Shown here in pieces: positions 1 through 6,286 of a DNA stretch of 6,756 nt. A program made the position numbers and the translations under genes. Where the stretch lies: positions 1 through 6,756 of the forward strand of contig JACDCH010000126.1 in NCBI GenBank assembly GCA_013694495.1. Direction: 5' to 3'. The notes below the pieces were generated by a model. The model worked only from the letters and a program-made list of their open reading frames with translations. It was not told where the DNA came from and ran no database searches. The number at the start of each line of letters is the position of its first letter. Within the stretch, counting starts at the first letter, position 1. Source of the stretch: Acidimicrobiia bacterium (GTDB lineage: Bacteria > Actinomycetota > Acidimicrobiia > Acidimicrobiales > JACDCH01).

Positions 1-475
1 ACCCGGTTGCGGCCACGAGGTCGAGGAAGGCGGGCACGGCGAGGTCGCGCCGCTGCCGCGCCGCGTCGCCCGGTCCGGCGGTGGTGCTGTCGTCGGCGGG
101 GAGCACGGCGGCGGCGGCGTACGCCTCGGGGTCGGCGAGGACGGCGAGTGGGAGCGTGAGCACCATGTCGCCGGCTTCGGGCAGGCCGGCGTTGGCCATG
201 AGCACGAGGATCTCGAGGTCGCCGTGGTTCACCAGCCGGTGGATGGTGCCGGGCGTGAACCACACGAACGCGCCGGGTTCGAGCGGCACCTCGCGGTAGC
301 CCGACGCGGTGAGCGTCTGCACGGCGCCCGAGCCGGCGACCACCGCGTACGCCTCGGTGCACACGGTGTGGAGGTGGGGCGTGCCACCGGCCAAGCCGTC
401 GGGCGCGGCGGTGTCGTACACGCGGAGGTGGGACACGCCGACCGCGCCCGGGAACGGCGGGACGGGCGCCGTCAC
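1..475 (-). CDS. Cupin-domain protein, C-terminus beyond window edge
   Basis: Small single-domain cupin, 158 residues visible from a GTG start at 475; the frame stays open to the left edge, so the C-terminus is missing. Both cupin motifs are intact. Motif 1 reads GGTPHLHTVCTEAYAVVAG, giving H34, H36 and E41. Motif 2 is PGTIHRLVN, giving H79. Together these are the usual three-His/one-Glu metal site on a beta-barrel. The tail after about residue 100 is Ala/Asp-rich and not recognised. The GTG overlaps the TGA of the DUF6807 gene by 4 bases (GTGA) and no good ribosome-binding site precedes it, so translation is probably coupled. As third member of a run behind a sugar-type dehydrogenase and DUF6807, it may act on or sense a carbohydrate (sugar isomerase/epimerase-like or small-molecule binding), but cupins are too diverse to assign a reaction. 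The fold call is firm; the function is unknown. Confidence 0.85.
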   Translation of the reverse strand, partial: MTAPVPPFPGAVGVSHLRVYDTAAPDGLAGGTPHLHTVCTEAYAVVAGSGAVQTLTASGYREVPLEPGAFVWFTPGTIHRLVNHGDLEILVLMANAGLPEAGDMVLTLPLAVLADPEAYAAAAVLPADDSTTAGPGDAARQRRDLAVPAFLDLVAATG

Positions 476-1239
476 GCGCCGGTCCAGCGATCCCACTCGG
501 CCGCGCACCGGTCGACGGACCACGTGCCGTCGTGGACCACGACGCGGAACGACAGCGCGAGCTCGTCGCCCGACGCGACCGCGAGCGGGCCGTCCCACAG
601 GAACGCGGCGTTGAGGAAGTTCGACCAGCCCTCGTCGCCGTAGGTCGCCGCCCGCGTCGAGCCGTACCAGGGCACCGGGTGGCGGGGGTTGGCCGGACCG
701 TGCAGCAGCAGCAGGCCGGCGCCGCCGCCGTCGACCTGGCCCGAGAGGTCGCACCAGTCGGCAGGCACGCCGAGCACGCGGTCGTGCTCGGAGCCGTCGG
801 GCAGCAGCAGCCGGGTGTCGGTCCAGTCGCCGCGGCCCCGTACCGACAGCCCGCCGTAGCCGCCCCACGTCGTGAACGGCGTGCGGTCGAGCTCGACGTC
901 GAGCTGCGGCGTCAACGCCACCGACCAGTCGAGGGCGTACGCATCGGGCGTCCCCAGGTCGACCTCGACGATCGACCGCTCCTCGACGATGGCCACCGTC
1001 TCCCGGTCGGGCCGGATCCAGTGCAGCGTCGTGGGGCCGACGTGGCGCAGCACGCCGTAGGGCGGCGCCTCCTCCCAGAAGTTCTCGCCGTTGACGTACT
1101 TGATCGTGAACCAGAGGCCGTGGTGCCACGGGTGGTCGTCGGGGGCGTCGCGGGTGAGCACTGCGCCGGAGGGTGTGGCCAGCGGGTGCACGTTGGGCCG
1201 CTTGCGGTGGTCGGCGTTGTACGTCCAGCGCCCGGTCAC
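472..1239 (-). CDS. DUF6807 ('PmoA') family protein
   Basis: 255 residues from a GTG start at 1239. A strong ribosome-binding site, GGGAGG (1249-1254), lies 9 nt upstream, and the start overlaps the TGA of the oxidoreductase gene by 4 bases. Family signatures visible: RPNVHPLATPSG near residues 14-25, DHPWHHGLWF at 35-44, NFWEE at 53-57, and in the C-terminal third a NPRHPVPWYG segment followed by a strand ending in RVVVHDG. This pattern is that of the family once labelled 'methane oxygenase PmoA', now DUF6807. The old label is misleading: there are no membrane segments and no relation to particulate methane monooxygenase is expected. Members often sit beside Gfo/Idh/MocA dehydrogenases and sugar-pathway genes, as here. 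The His-rich first segment could form an active or metal site, but the reaction is not established. No signal peptide, so probably cytosolic. Confidence 0.88.
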   Translation of the reverse strand: MTGRWTYNADHRKRPNVHPLATPSGAVLTRDAPDDHPWHHGLWFTIKYVNGENFWEEAPPYGVLRHVGPTTLHWIRPDRETVAIVEERSIVEVDLGTPDAYALDWSVALTPQLDVELDRTPFTTWGGYGGLSVRGRGDWTDTRLLLPDGSEHDRVLGVPADWCDLSGQVDGGGAGLLLLHGPANPRHPVPWYGSTRAATYGDEGWSNFLNAAFLWDGPLAVASGDELALSFRVVVHDGTWSVDRCAAEWDRWTGA

Positions 1240-2315
1240 GGCAGCCAGCCTCCCTGCAGTGGGTGGTCAGCACCGATCGGGAGGGCGACGTCCTCCCCGG
1301 TGCGCGACGAGTGGTAGAGCGCGGTGAGCAGCTCGAGCGAGGCCCGGGCGTCGGCCAGCGTGACCGGGGGCTCGGCGCCGGCGTCGAGGGCGTCGGCGAA
1401 CCGCTCGAGCTGGCCCTGCCACTCCTCGGCCCGGTCGACCCACCCCGCCAGCACGCGGTCGATGGCGGCGGCGGCCTCGGGCCCGTCGGGCGTGATCGTC
1501 CACGGGTGCGCCGACGACGAGTAGGCGGCGGTGCCCGACTCGGCCGAGAGGCCTTCGAAGTGGAAGCGGTGCCGGCTGATCTCCTCGGGCGACCCGAGGG
1601 TGGCCACCACCGTCGCCAGCGACCCGTCCCGCAGCTCGAGCGAGGCGGCGGCGCAGTCCTCGACCTCGATGTCGTTCACCCGGGTCGCCACCCGGCAGAA
1701 CACCCGCGTCGGCGCGCCGGCGACGAACGTGAGCATGTCGAGGGCGTGGACCGCCTGCGAGAGGAGGACCCCGCCGAGCTCGGTGGCCCACCGGCCCCGC
1801 CACGGCGCGGCGTAGTAGTCGGACCGCCGGCGCCAGGCGACCTCGACCGACGAGGTGTACGCCCGGCCGGCGACGCCCGCGTCGACCAGCGCCTTCACCT
1901 GCTGCAGGCCGTTGCCGAAGCGGTACTGGAAGACGGGCATGAACCGGCCTGCCGCGCCCCGCTCCGCCTCGATGAGCACGTCGATGTCGTGGAGCGAGCC
2001 GACGACCGGCTTCTCGCACACGACGTGCTTGCCGGCCGCCAGCGCGGCCAGGCCCTGCTCGAGGTGCAGCGCCGGCGGCGTGCACACGTGGACGACGTCG
2101 ATGTCGTCGCGGGTCAGGAGCTCGTCGAACCCGAGCACCGCCGCCCCGGTGCGCTCCGCCACGGGAGCGCTCCGGGCCGGATCGGGATCGCACACGGCGA
2201 CGAGGTGGAACCGGGCTCGCAGCTTTCGCAGCGCCCGCACGTGGGCCGTGCCGATGCCGAGGCCCACCACCGCTGCGCCCCGAACGGGTGCAGGCCCTGC
2301 GGAGGGCTTAGGCAC
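1236..2315 (-). CDS. Gfo/Idh/MocA family NAD(P)-dependent oxidoreductase
   Basis: 359 residues, a normal length for the family. The N-terminal Rossmann fold starts with VVGLGIGTAH (residues 16-25), has an acidic residue D43 at the end of strand 2 (expected to contact the NAD ribose), then CTPPALH (78-84) and the diagnostic EKPV (101-104), whose Lys is the conserved catalytic/cofactor residue. The C-terminal alpha/beta domain has the usual QYRFGNGLQ segment (130-138) and GGVLLSQAVHALD (181-193), with H190 as the likely catalytic His. The family oxidises or reduces hydroxyls of sugars, inositols and related polyols; the substrate cannot be read from sequence. The GTG start at 2315 has GAGG (2324-2327) 8 nt upstream. 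The stop overlaps the next gene as GTGA, so this is the first gene of a coupled three-gene module with DUF6807 and a cupin. It begins 40 bases after the upstream membrane-protein gene and may share its transcript. Confidence 0.93.
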   Translation of the reverse strand: MPKPSAGPAPVRGAAVVGLGIGTAHVRALRKLRARFHLVAVCDPDPARSAPVAERTGAAVLGFDELLTRDDIDVVHVCTPPALHLEQGLAALAAGKHVVCEKPVVGSLHDIDVLIEAERGAAGRFMPVFQYRFGNGLQQVKALVDAGVAGRAYTSSVEVAWRRRSDYYAAPWRGRWATELGGVLLSQAVHALDMLTFVAGAPTRVFCRVATRVNDIEVEDCAAASLELRDGSLATVVATLGSPEEISRHRFHFEGLSAESGTAAYSSSAHPWTITPDGPEAAAAIDRVLAGWVDRAEEWQGQLERFADALDAGAEPPVTLADARASLELLTALYHSSRTGEDVALPIGADHPLQGGWLP

Positions 2316-2355
2316 GGCGCAGGCCTCGCATCGACGGGACGCTACGGCACGCCGA

Positions 2356-2643
2356 TCAGGCGACCTTGAAGGGGTCCTGCTCGGCGAGGAAGCGGTCGAG
2401 CTTGGCGGAGTCGACCCGGCTCACGATGCGCTTGGCCTCGTGCTCGTCGCGCAGGGTCTTCGACATGCTGATCGCCGAGGTGATCGAGTACAGCGCGGCG
2501 ACGGCCAGGAAGGCCTTCTGCCAGGGGTCGGCCGGAAGGTAGGCGACGCCGAGCAGGAGCCCGCCGAAGGAGACGACGAAGCTCACGATCGTCTGGAAGT
2601 GCCAGGCGGCGGAGTGCTCGGTGTGGGTGATGGTGGTGTCCAT
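2356..2643 (-). CDS. YiaA/YiaB two-helix domain membrane protein
   Basis: 95 residues if started at the ATG at 2643. A hydrophobic hairpin is clear: helix 1 about residues 16-36 (TIVSFVVSFGGLLLGVAYLP), a short loop PADPWQK, then helix 2 about 43-60, followed by the charged segment KTLRDEHEAKRI and a C-terminus ending LAEQDPFKV. The LP-x-D-x-W loop and the K-T-x-R-D motif after helix 2 match the YiaA/YiaB two-helix family of small inner-membrane proteins, whose function is unknown. A longer form from GTG 2688 adds 15 residues (MARVPP...), which are Ala/Val/Pro-rich and unlike a family N-terminus; I prefer 2643, although neither start has a convincing ribosome-binding site. It lies 78 bases after the FrnE-like gene and 40 before the oxidoreductase, on the same strand. 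No functional link to either neighbour is evident. Confidence 0.83.
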   Translation of the reverse strand: MDTTITHTEHSAAWHFQTIVSFVVSFGGLLLGVAYLPADPWQKAFLAVAALYSITSAISMSKTLRDEHEAKRIVSRVDSAKLDRFLAEQDPFKVA

Positions 2644-2721
2644 GGCGGCAGCGTCGACCACCCCGGCGACCGGCGGCACCCGGGCCACCCCCCACGCCGC
2701 CCTGGGGCCGCCCCGAACCGA

Positions 2722-3426
2722 TCAGCAGGGGGCGTCGCCGTCGACCGCGCAGGCGTCGCCTGCCGGGGCGCCCTCCGGGGTGGCGAGGCGGGCCCGGGTC
2801 CGGGTGAGGATGAGCTCGTAGGTCTCGGGGTCCTGGGCACCGGGGATCGCCATGCCGCCGGCGATGGCGAACGTCGGCACCGCGTGCACGTCGCGCTCGC
2901 GGGCCTCGGCGCGGTCGGCTCGCACCTCGTCGTGGAACCCGTCGCCGGCGAGCACCGCAGTCGCCTCCTCGCGATCGAGGCCGACGGCCGCGGCGAGGTC
3001 GGCGAGCTCGCCGTGGTCGGCCACGTCGCGACCTTCGGCGAAGTAGGCCTCGAGGAGCCGCCCCTTCAGTGGCGCCTGGGCCGCGGCCCCGCCCAAGGCC
3101 CACGCCCAGGCGAGCAGGCGGTGGGCGTCGTGGGTGTTGACCCGGCGGGCCTTGCCCCACTCGAAGCGGAGCCCGCGCGCCTCGCCCGCCTCGGTCACGC
3201 GACCTTCGATCGACTCGATGGAGGCGTGGGCGCCGAACTTGCGGCGCAGGTACTCGCCGAGCGGGTAGCCGCCGGGAGGCACCGACGGGTCGAGCTCGTA
3301 GGCCCGGTAGCGGATCTCGATGTCGGCCGGCCCCCACCCGAGCCGCCGGACCGCCTCGTCGAAGGACGCCTTGCCGACGTGGCACCACGGGCACACGACG
3401 TCGGACCAGATGTCGACCCGGAGCAC
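2722..3426 (-). CDS. DsbA-family oxidoreductase, FrnE-like
   Basis: 234 residues from GTG 3426, beginning VLRVDIWSDVVCPWC, which puts the first thioredoxin-fold strand right at the N-terminus as in FrnE-type proteins. The active site is C12-P-W-C15. The all-alpha insertion includes NTHDAHRLL (97-105), a FrnE hallmark, and the cis-proline loop is HAVPTF (P184), followed by GAQDPETYELIL, also typical. FrnE-like proteins are cytosolic thiol-disulfide oxidoreductases; one is named from frenolicin biosynthesis, and they relate to 2-hydroxychromene-2-carboxylate isomerases, but the CxxC motif favours redox chemistry. There is no signal peptide. The C-terminus adds an unusual short tail with two cysteines (C226, C234, the last residue). 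The open frame extends upstream to 3594 but that part overlaps the divergent gene and has no family similarity. The start lies 8 nt after a TANNNT hexamer with no ribosome-binding site, so it is probably leaderless. Confidence 0.9.
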   Translation of the reverse strand: MLRVDIWSDVVCPWCHVGKASFDEAVRRLGWGPADIEIRYRAYELDPSVPPGGYPLGEYLRRKFGAHASIESIEGRVTEAGEARGLRFEWGKARRVNTHDAHRLLAWAWALGGAAAQAPLKGRLLEAYFAEGRDVADHGELADLAAAVGLDREEATAVLAGDGFHDEVRADRAEARERDVHAVPTFAIAGGMAIPGAQDPETYELILTRTRARLATPEGAPAGDACAVDGDAPC

Positions 3427-3434
3427 GGGGCTCG

Positions 3435-3440
3435 ACTCTA
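3435..3440 (-). promoter_or_regulatory. Probable -10 element of leaderless promoter for the FrnE-like gene
   Basis: Read on the minus strand, TAGAGT fits the actinobacterial -10 pattern TANNNT and is followed by 8 nt (CGAGCCCC) and then the GTG start. This is the spacing expected when transcription begins at or next to the start codon. No good ribosome-binding site is present, which agrees with a leaderless message. No clear -35 is visible. The call is by pattern and position only. Confidence 0.5.
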
Positions 3441-3451
3441 GGGAGGCGCCC

Positions 3452-3467
3452 GGCCGGCGGGGCCGGC
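3452..3467. promoter_or_regulatory. GC-rich dyad midway between the divergent -10 elements
   Basis: GCCGGC occurs at 3453-3458 and 3462-3467, separated by GGG, and each copy is itself palindromic; GGCCGG is likewise repeated at 3452-3457 and 3461-3466. The centre (about 3460) lies close to the midpoint between the two divergent -10 hexamers (about 3464), where both -35 regions would fall. It could be a shared operator, but such strings arise easily by chance in DNA this GC-rich. Confidence 0.25.
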
Positions 3468-3488
3468 CCCCGATCCCATGGTGGCCGG

Positions 3489-3494
3489 TAGCGT
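3489..3494 (+). promoter_or_regulatory. Probable -10 element of leaderless promoter for the VWA gene
   Basis: TAGCGT fits TANNNT and is followed by 8 nt (GCGCCGCC) and then ATG at 3503. No Shine-Dalgarno sequence precedes the ATG, so a leaderless transcript starting at or one base before the start codon is likely. It mirrors the minus-strand -10 at 3435-3440 with exactly the same spacing. No clear -35 match. Confidence 0.5.
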
Positions 3495-3502
3495 GCGCCG
3501 CC

Positions 3503-5509
3503 ATGCCCGGTGTCCGTCGCTTCACGTACTCGCGCTGGGACGGCACGCAGACCGGCTTCGACATCGACGCCGACTCGGTCTTCAGCGAGATCACCGACGA
3601 CCTGCTCTACCACGGCGACCTGAACGCGGCGCTGCGGCGGCTCATGCAGCAGGGCTTCAAGGACCGCGACGGCAAGCAGATGCAGGGCCTGCGCGACGTG
3701 CTGGAGCGCCTCCGCCGGCGGCGGCGCGACGAGCTCGAGAAGCACGACCTCGGCGGCGTCTACGACGAGATCGCCCAGGAGCTCCGCGACGTCGTCGACC
3801 TCGAGCGCCAGGAGCTGGAGCGCCAGCTGGCCGACGCCCGCGAGTCCGGCGACGAGCACCGCAAGGAGACGGCTGAGTCGTCGGCCATGGAGCGCAACCT
3901 CCAGCTCGACATGCTCCCGAACGACCTGGCCGGGATGGTCAAGGAGCTCGAGGCCTACGACTTCCAGTCGGGCGAGGCCCAGGAGCGCTTCCAGGAGCTC
4001 GTCGACAAGCTGCGAGAGCAGCTCATGCAGCGCTACGTCGACCAGATGTCCGGGCAGATGGGGTCGATGACCCCGGAGGACATGCAGCGCATGAAGGACA
4101 TGATGGCGGCGCTGAACCAGATGCTCGACCAGCGCGCCGCCGGCGAGGAGCCCGACTTCGAGGGCTTCATGGAGGAGTTCGGGGACTTCTTCCCGGAGAA
4201 CCCCGAGACGCTCGACGAGTTGCTCGAGGTGATGGCCCGGCGCATGGCTGCCATGCAGTCGATGCTCAACTCGATGACGCCCGCCCAGCGGGACCAGCTG
4301 CGCCAGCTCTCCGACCAGCTGCTGGAGGACATGGACCTGCGGTGGCAGGCCGATCAGCTCGGCGGCCACCTGCGTTCGCTGTTCCCGCAGATGGGCTGGG
4401 ACCGGCGCTACGACTTCTCGGGCCAGGACCCGCTCGACATGGCCGAGGCGGCCGAGATGATGGAGCGCCTGGGCGACATGGACCAGCTCGAGAACCTGCT
4501 GCGGGGGGCCACGAACCCGGGCGCCCTCGCCGAGGTCGACGTCGAGCGGGCCCGGCAGCTGCTGGGCGACGACAGCGCGGAGAGCCTCGACCGCATGGCC
4601 AAGGTGGCCCGCATGCTCGAGGAGGCGGGCCTCATCGAGCACAAGGAGGGCCGCTACGAGCTCACGCCGCGCGGCATCCGCAAGATCGGCCAGAACGCCC
4701 TCGCCGACCTGTACCGAAAGCTCAGCCAGGACCGGCCCGGCGACCACCGCCTCGACCGCACCGGCGCCGGCCACGAGCAGGCGTACGAGACGAAGCCCTA
4801 TGAGTTCGGCGACCCTTTCTCGCTGTCGATCGAGAAGACGCTGCGCAACGCCATCGGCCGGCAGGGGTCGGGCACGCCGGTCCGGCTGTCACCCGAGGAC
4901 TTCGAGATCGAGCGCACCGAGCAGCAGACCCGCACGGCCACGGTGCTCATGCTCGACCTGTCGCTGTCGATGCCGATGCGCGACAACTTCCTGCCGGCCA
5001 AGAAGATGGCCATGGCCCTGCACTCGCTCATCACGAGCCAATTCCCCCGGGACCACTTCTCGATCGTCGGGTTCTCGTCGGTGGCCCGGGTGCTCAAGGC
5101 CGTCGACCTGCCCGAGGTCTCATGGGACTATGTGTACGGCACGAACATGCAGCACGGGTTCCAGCTGAGCCGCAAGATCCTCGGCCGTCAGTCGGGCACG
5201 AAGCAGATCATCATGGTCACCGACGGCGAGCCCACGGCCCACTTCGAACCGGGGTCCAGCGAGCCCTACTTCGAGTACCCGCCGGTGCAGGCGACGGTCG
5301 ACGCGACGCTGCGCGAGGTGAACCGCTGCACGAAGGACGGCATCCGCATCAACACGTTCGTCCTCGACGCCACGAGCTACCTGCGGAACTTCGTCGACAC
5401 GCTCACGAAGCTCAACGGCGGCCGGGCCTTCTTCACGACCAACGATCGCCTCGGCGACTACGTCCTCCACGACTTCGTGGAGCACCGCCGCCTCTCGCGC
5501 ACCGGCTGA
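3503..5509 (+). CDS. VWA-domain protein, COG4867/Rv0959-like
   Basis: 668 residues from ATG 3503, chosen because MPGVRRFTYSRWDG begins the protein-like sequence and a -10 lies just upstream; the extension to 3320 reads across the divergent gene. Residues 1 to about 330 are charged, Met/Gln-rich and predicted helical or coiled-coil (for example RLRRRRRDELEKH, then Met-rich stretches around 180-270). Around 365-415 is a winged-helix-like segment (MLEEAGLIEHKEG, LTPRGIRKIG). The C-terminal third is a von Willebrand A domain with a complete MIDAS: D485-L-S487-L-S489 (DxSxS), T547 in YGTNMQ, and D574 in VTDGEPT. No signal peptide or membrane helix, so intracellular. The architecture resembles the Rv0959 group, of similar size in mycobacteria, which is encoded beside a magnesium-chelatase-like AAA+ protein (Rv0958). 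By analogy with chelatase D subunits and MoxR/VWA pairs it may be a metal-dependent adaptor for such an ATPase. No partner gene is in this window and both flanking genes point the opposite way, so it appears monocistronic. Confidence 0.92.
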   Translation: MPGVRRFTYSRWDGTQTGFDIDADSVFSEITDDLLYHGDLNAALRRLMQQGFKDRDGKQMQGLRDVLERLRRRRRDELEKHDLGGVYDEIAQELRDVVDLERQELERQLADARESGDEHRKETAESSAMERNLQLDMLPNDLAGMVKELEAYDFQSGEAQERFQELVDKLREQLMQRYVDQMSGQMGSMTPEDMQRMKDMMAALNQMLDQRAAGEEPDFEGFMEEFGDFFPENPETLDELLEVMARRMAAMQSMLNSMTPAQRDQLRQLSDQLLEDMDLRWQADQLGGHLRSLFPQMGWDRRYDFSGQDPLDMAEAAEMMERLGDMDQLENLLRGATNPGALAEVDVERARQLLGDDSAESLDRMAKVARMLEEAGLIEHKEGRYELTPRGIRKIGQNALADLYRKLSQDRPGDHRLDRTGAGHEQAYETKPYEFGDPFSLSIEKTLRNAIGRQGSGTPVRLSPEDFEIERTEQQTRTATVLMLDLSLSMPMRDNFLPAKKMAMALHSLITSQFPRDHFSIVGFSSVARVLKAVDLPEVSWDYVYGTNMQHGFQLSRKILGRQSGTKQIIMVTDGEPTAHFEPGSSEPYFEYPPVQATVDATLREVNRCTKDGIRINTFVLDATSYLRNFVDTLTKLNGGRAFFTTNDRLGDYVLHDFVEHRRLSRTG

Positions 5510-5520
5510 GTTCTTCGCCG

Positions 5521-5612
5521 TCACTCGCTTCGCTCCGTTCCGGCGAGTGTTGCGGCCCTCGCTGCGCTCGGTCGTTGCGGTCCTCGGCCGACTTCGTCGC
5601 CCTGCGGCCGAT
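5521..5612. repeat. Cluster of short imperfect GC-rich palindromes and repeats
   Basis: Non-coding DNA just after the VWA stop. CACTCGC (5522-5528) pairs with GCGAGTG (5543-5549) across a 14-nt loop. CCTCGCTGCGCTCGG is a further imperfect palindrome at about 5557-5571. GTTGCGGCCCTCG (5549-5561) recurs as GTTGCGGTCCTCG (5574-5586), 12 of 13 identical with a 25-nt period. Variants of 'GAGCGAAGCGAG' and 'GAGCGCAGCGAGG' type strings are common between genes in GC-rich actinobacteria, so this is likely an extragenic palindromic element contributing to mRNA 3' ends; copy number elsewhere cannot be judged from here. Confidence 0.45.
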
Positions 5613-5614
5613 GC

Positions 5615-5634
5615 CTGGGGGGCTCCGCCCCCAG
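5615..5634. terminator. Hairpin between convergent genes, candidate bidirectional terminator
   Basis: CTGGGGG (5615-5621) pairs with CCCCCAG (5628-5634), a 7-bp stem with a 6-nt loop; an alternative register, GGGGGC/GCCCCC with loop TCC, is also possible. It lies about 105 bases after the VWA stop and 57 bases after the macrodomain stop, where two opposing transcripts would meet. There is no U-tract on either side, which is usual for strong GC-rich terminators in actinobacteria. Confidence 0.5.
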
Positions 5635-5690
5635 ACCTCCAGCGCCTCCGGCGGTCGACAGGCGCGTCGCGACGCGGTCCTGAGGTCGGA

Positions 5691-6278
5691 TCAGGGCGTC
5701 TCGCCGCTCACGAGCAGGCGCTCGTAGATGGCGGCCGTGGCGGCGTCGAAGGCGACGAGCACGATCTCGTCGATCTCGCAGGGCGTGTTCCGAATGGTGT
5801 CGATCGCCACCCCGGCGGCCGCTTCCTTCGGGTAGCCGTAGATGCCCGTCGAGATGGCGGGGAAGGCGATGGAGTCGGCCCCCAGGTCCTCGGCCACCTC
5901 GAGGCAGCGCCGGTAGCAGGACGCCAGCAGCTCGGGCTCGCCGACGGTGCCGCCCTGCCAGACGGGGCCGACGGTGTGGATCACCCAGTGCGCCGGGAGG
6001 CGGTAGCCCTTGGTCGCCTTGGCCTCGCCGGTGCGGCAGCCGCCGAGGAGCCGGCACTCGGCGAGGAGGTCGGGGCCGACGGCGCGGTGGATGGCACCGT
6101 CGACGCCGCCGCCCCCGAGGAGCGACGAGTTGGCCGCGTTGACGATGGCGTCGACGGCCACGTGGGTGATGTCGTCACGCCCGATCGTGATGCGCCCGAT
6201 GGGGTGGTTTTCGCCGCTCGGCGGTCGCCCCCTCCCATGACCTGCAAGTTTCCCTTGCGCGATCGTGCGTTCGTCCAC
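5691..6278 (-). CDS. Macrodomain protein, probable O-acetyl-ADP-ribose deacetylase
   Basis: MacroD/YmdB-type macrodomain. Diagnostic segments, numbered from the longest start at 6305: DDITHVAVDAIVNAAN (44-59), SSLLGGGGVDGAIHRAVGP (60-78), YRLPAHWVIHTVGPVW (101-116) and FPAISTGIYGYP (148-159), the last being the phosphate-binding loop. Such enzymes bind ADP-ribose and remove it from Asp/Glu, or hydrolyse O-acetyl-ADP-ribose. The usual GDIT is RDDIT here: Asp replaces Gly but the adenine-contacting Asp is kept. The start is uncertain. ATG 6305 and GTG 6287 are in frame, but I prefer GTG 6278 (195 residues) because AGGTG (6287-6291) sits 8 nt upstream and the longer forms place coding sequence across a regulatory-looking dyad. 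About 26 residues before the domain proper are low-complexity, with no family match. Convergent with the VWA gene, divergent from whiB. Family firm; cellular substrate unknown. Confidence 0.9.
   Translation of the reverse strand: MDERTIAQGKLAGHGRGRPPSGENHPIGRITIGRDDITHVAVDAIVNAANSSLLGGGGVDGAIHRAVGPDLLAECRLLGGCRTGEAKATKGYRLPAHWVIHTVGPVWQGGTVGEPELLASCYRRCLEVAEDLGADSIAFPAISTGIYGYPKEAAAGVAIDTIRNTPCEIDEIVLVAFDAATAAIYERLLVSGETP
6244..6258. repeat. Short inverted repeat near the macrodomain gene 5' end
   Basis: GCAAG (6244-6248) and CTTGC (6254-6258) form a 5-bp stem with a 5-nt loop (TTTCC). It falls inside the proposed N-terminal extension of the macrodomain gene, about 20-35 bases from its GTG 6278. 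If the true start were further downstream, it would be in a leader. Possibly chance. Confidence 0.25.
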
Positions 6279-6286
6279 CAGAATCA

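Noticed and set aside
472..1239. Methane monooxygenase subunit
   Set aside because: The historical family label 'PmoA' is a misnomer here: the protein is soluble, with no membrane helices and none of the features of particulate methane monooxygenase.
2308..2331. Seven-codon minus-strand upstream frame (MRGLRRA, four of seven codons near Arg/Leu) overlapping the oxidoreductase start
   Set aside because: It could be read as a leader peptide, but it has no own ribosome-binding site and no attenuator-like hairpins follow; likely chance.
1173..2369. 398-residue plus-strand open frame opposite the oxidoreductase gene
   Set aside because: Arg/Gly/Val-rich antisense shadow of a clear Gfo/Idh/MocA gene; it has no domain pattern and no sensible start signal.
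3320..3502. Upstream extension of the VWA gene
   Set aside because: It would overlap the divergent FrnE-like coding sequence, including its CxxC region, and the promoter. The sequence is not protein-like and ATG 3503 has a suitable promoter context.
2342..4774. 810-residue minus-strand open frame opposite the VWA gene
   Set aside because: It lies antisense to the VWA gene and runs across two minus-strand genes in the wrong frame. Its translation is repetitive Leu/Val/Glu then Arg/Pro-rich, the usual mirror of GC-rich codons, with no family motif.
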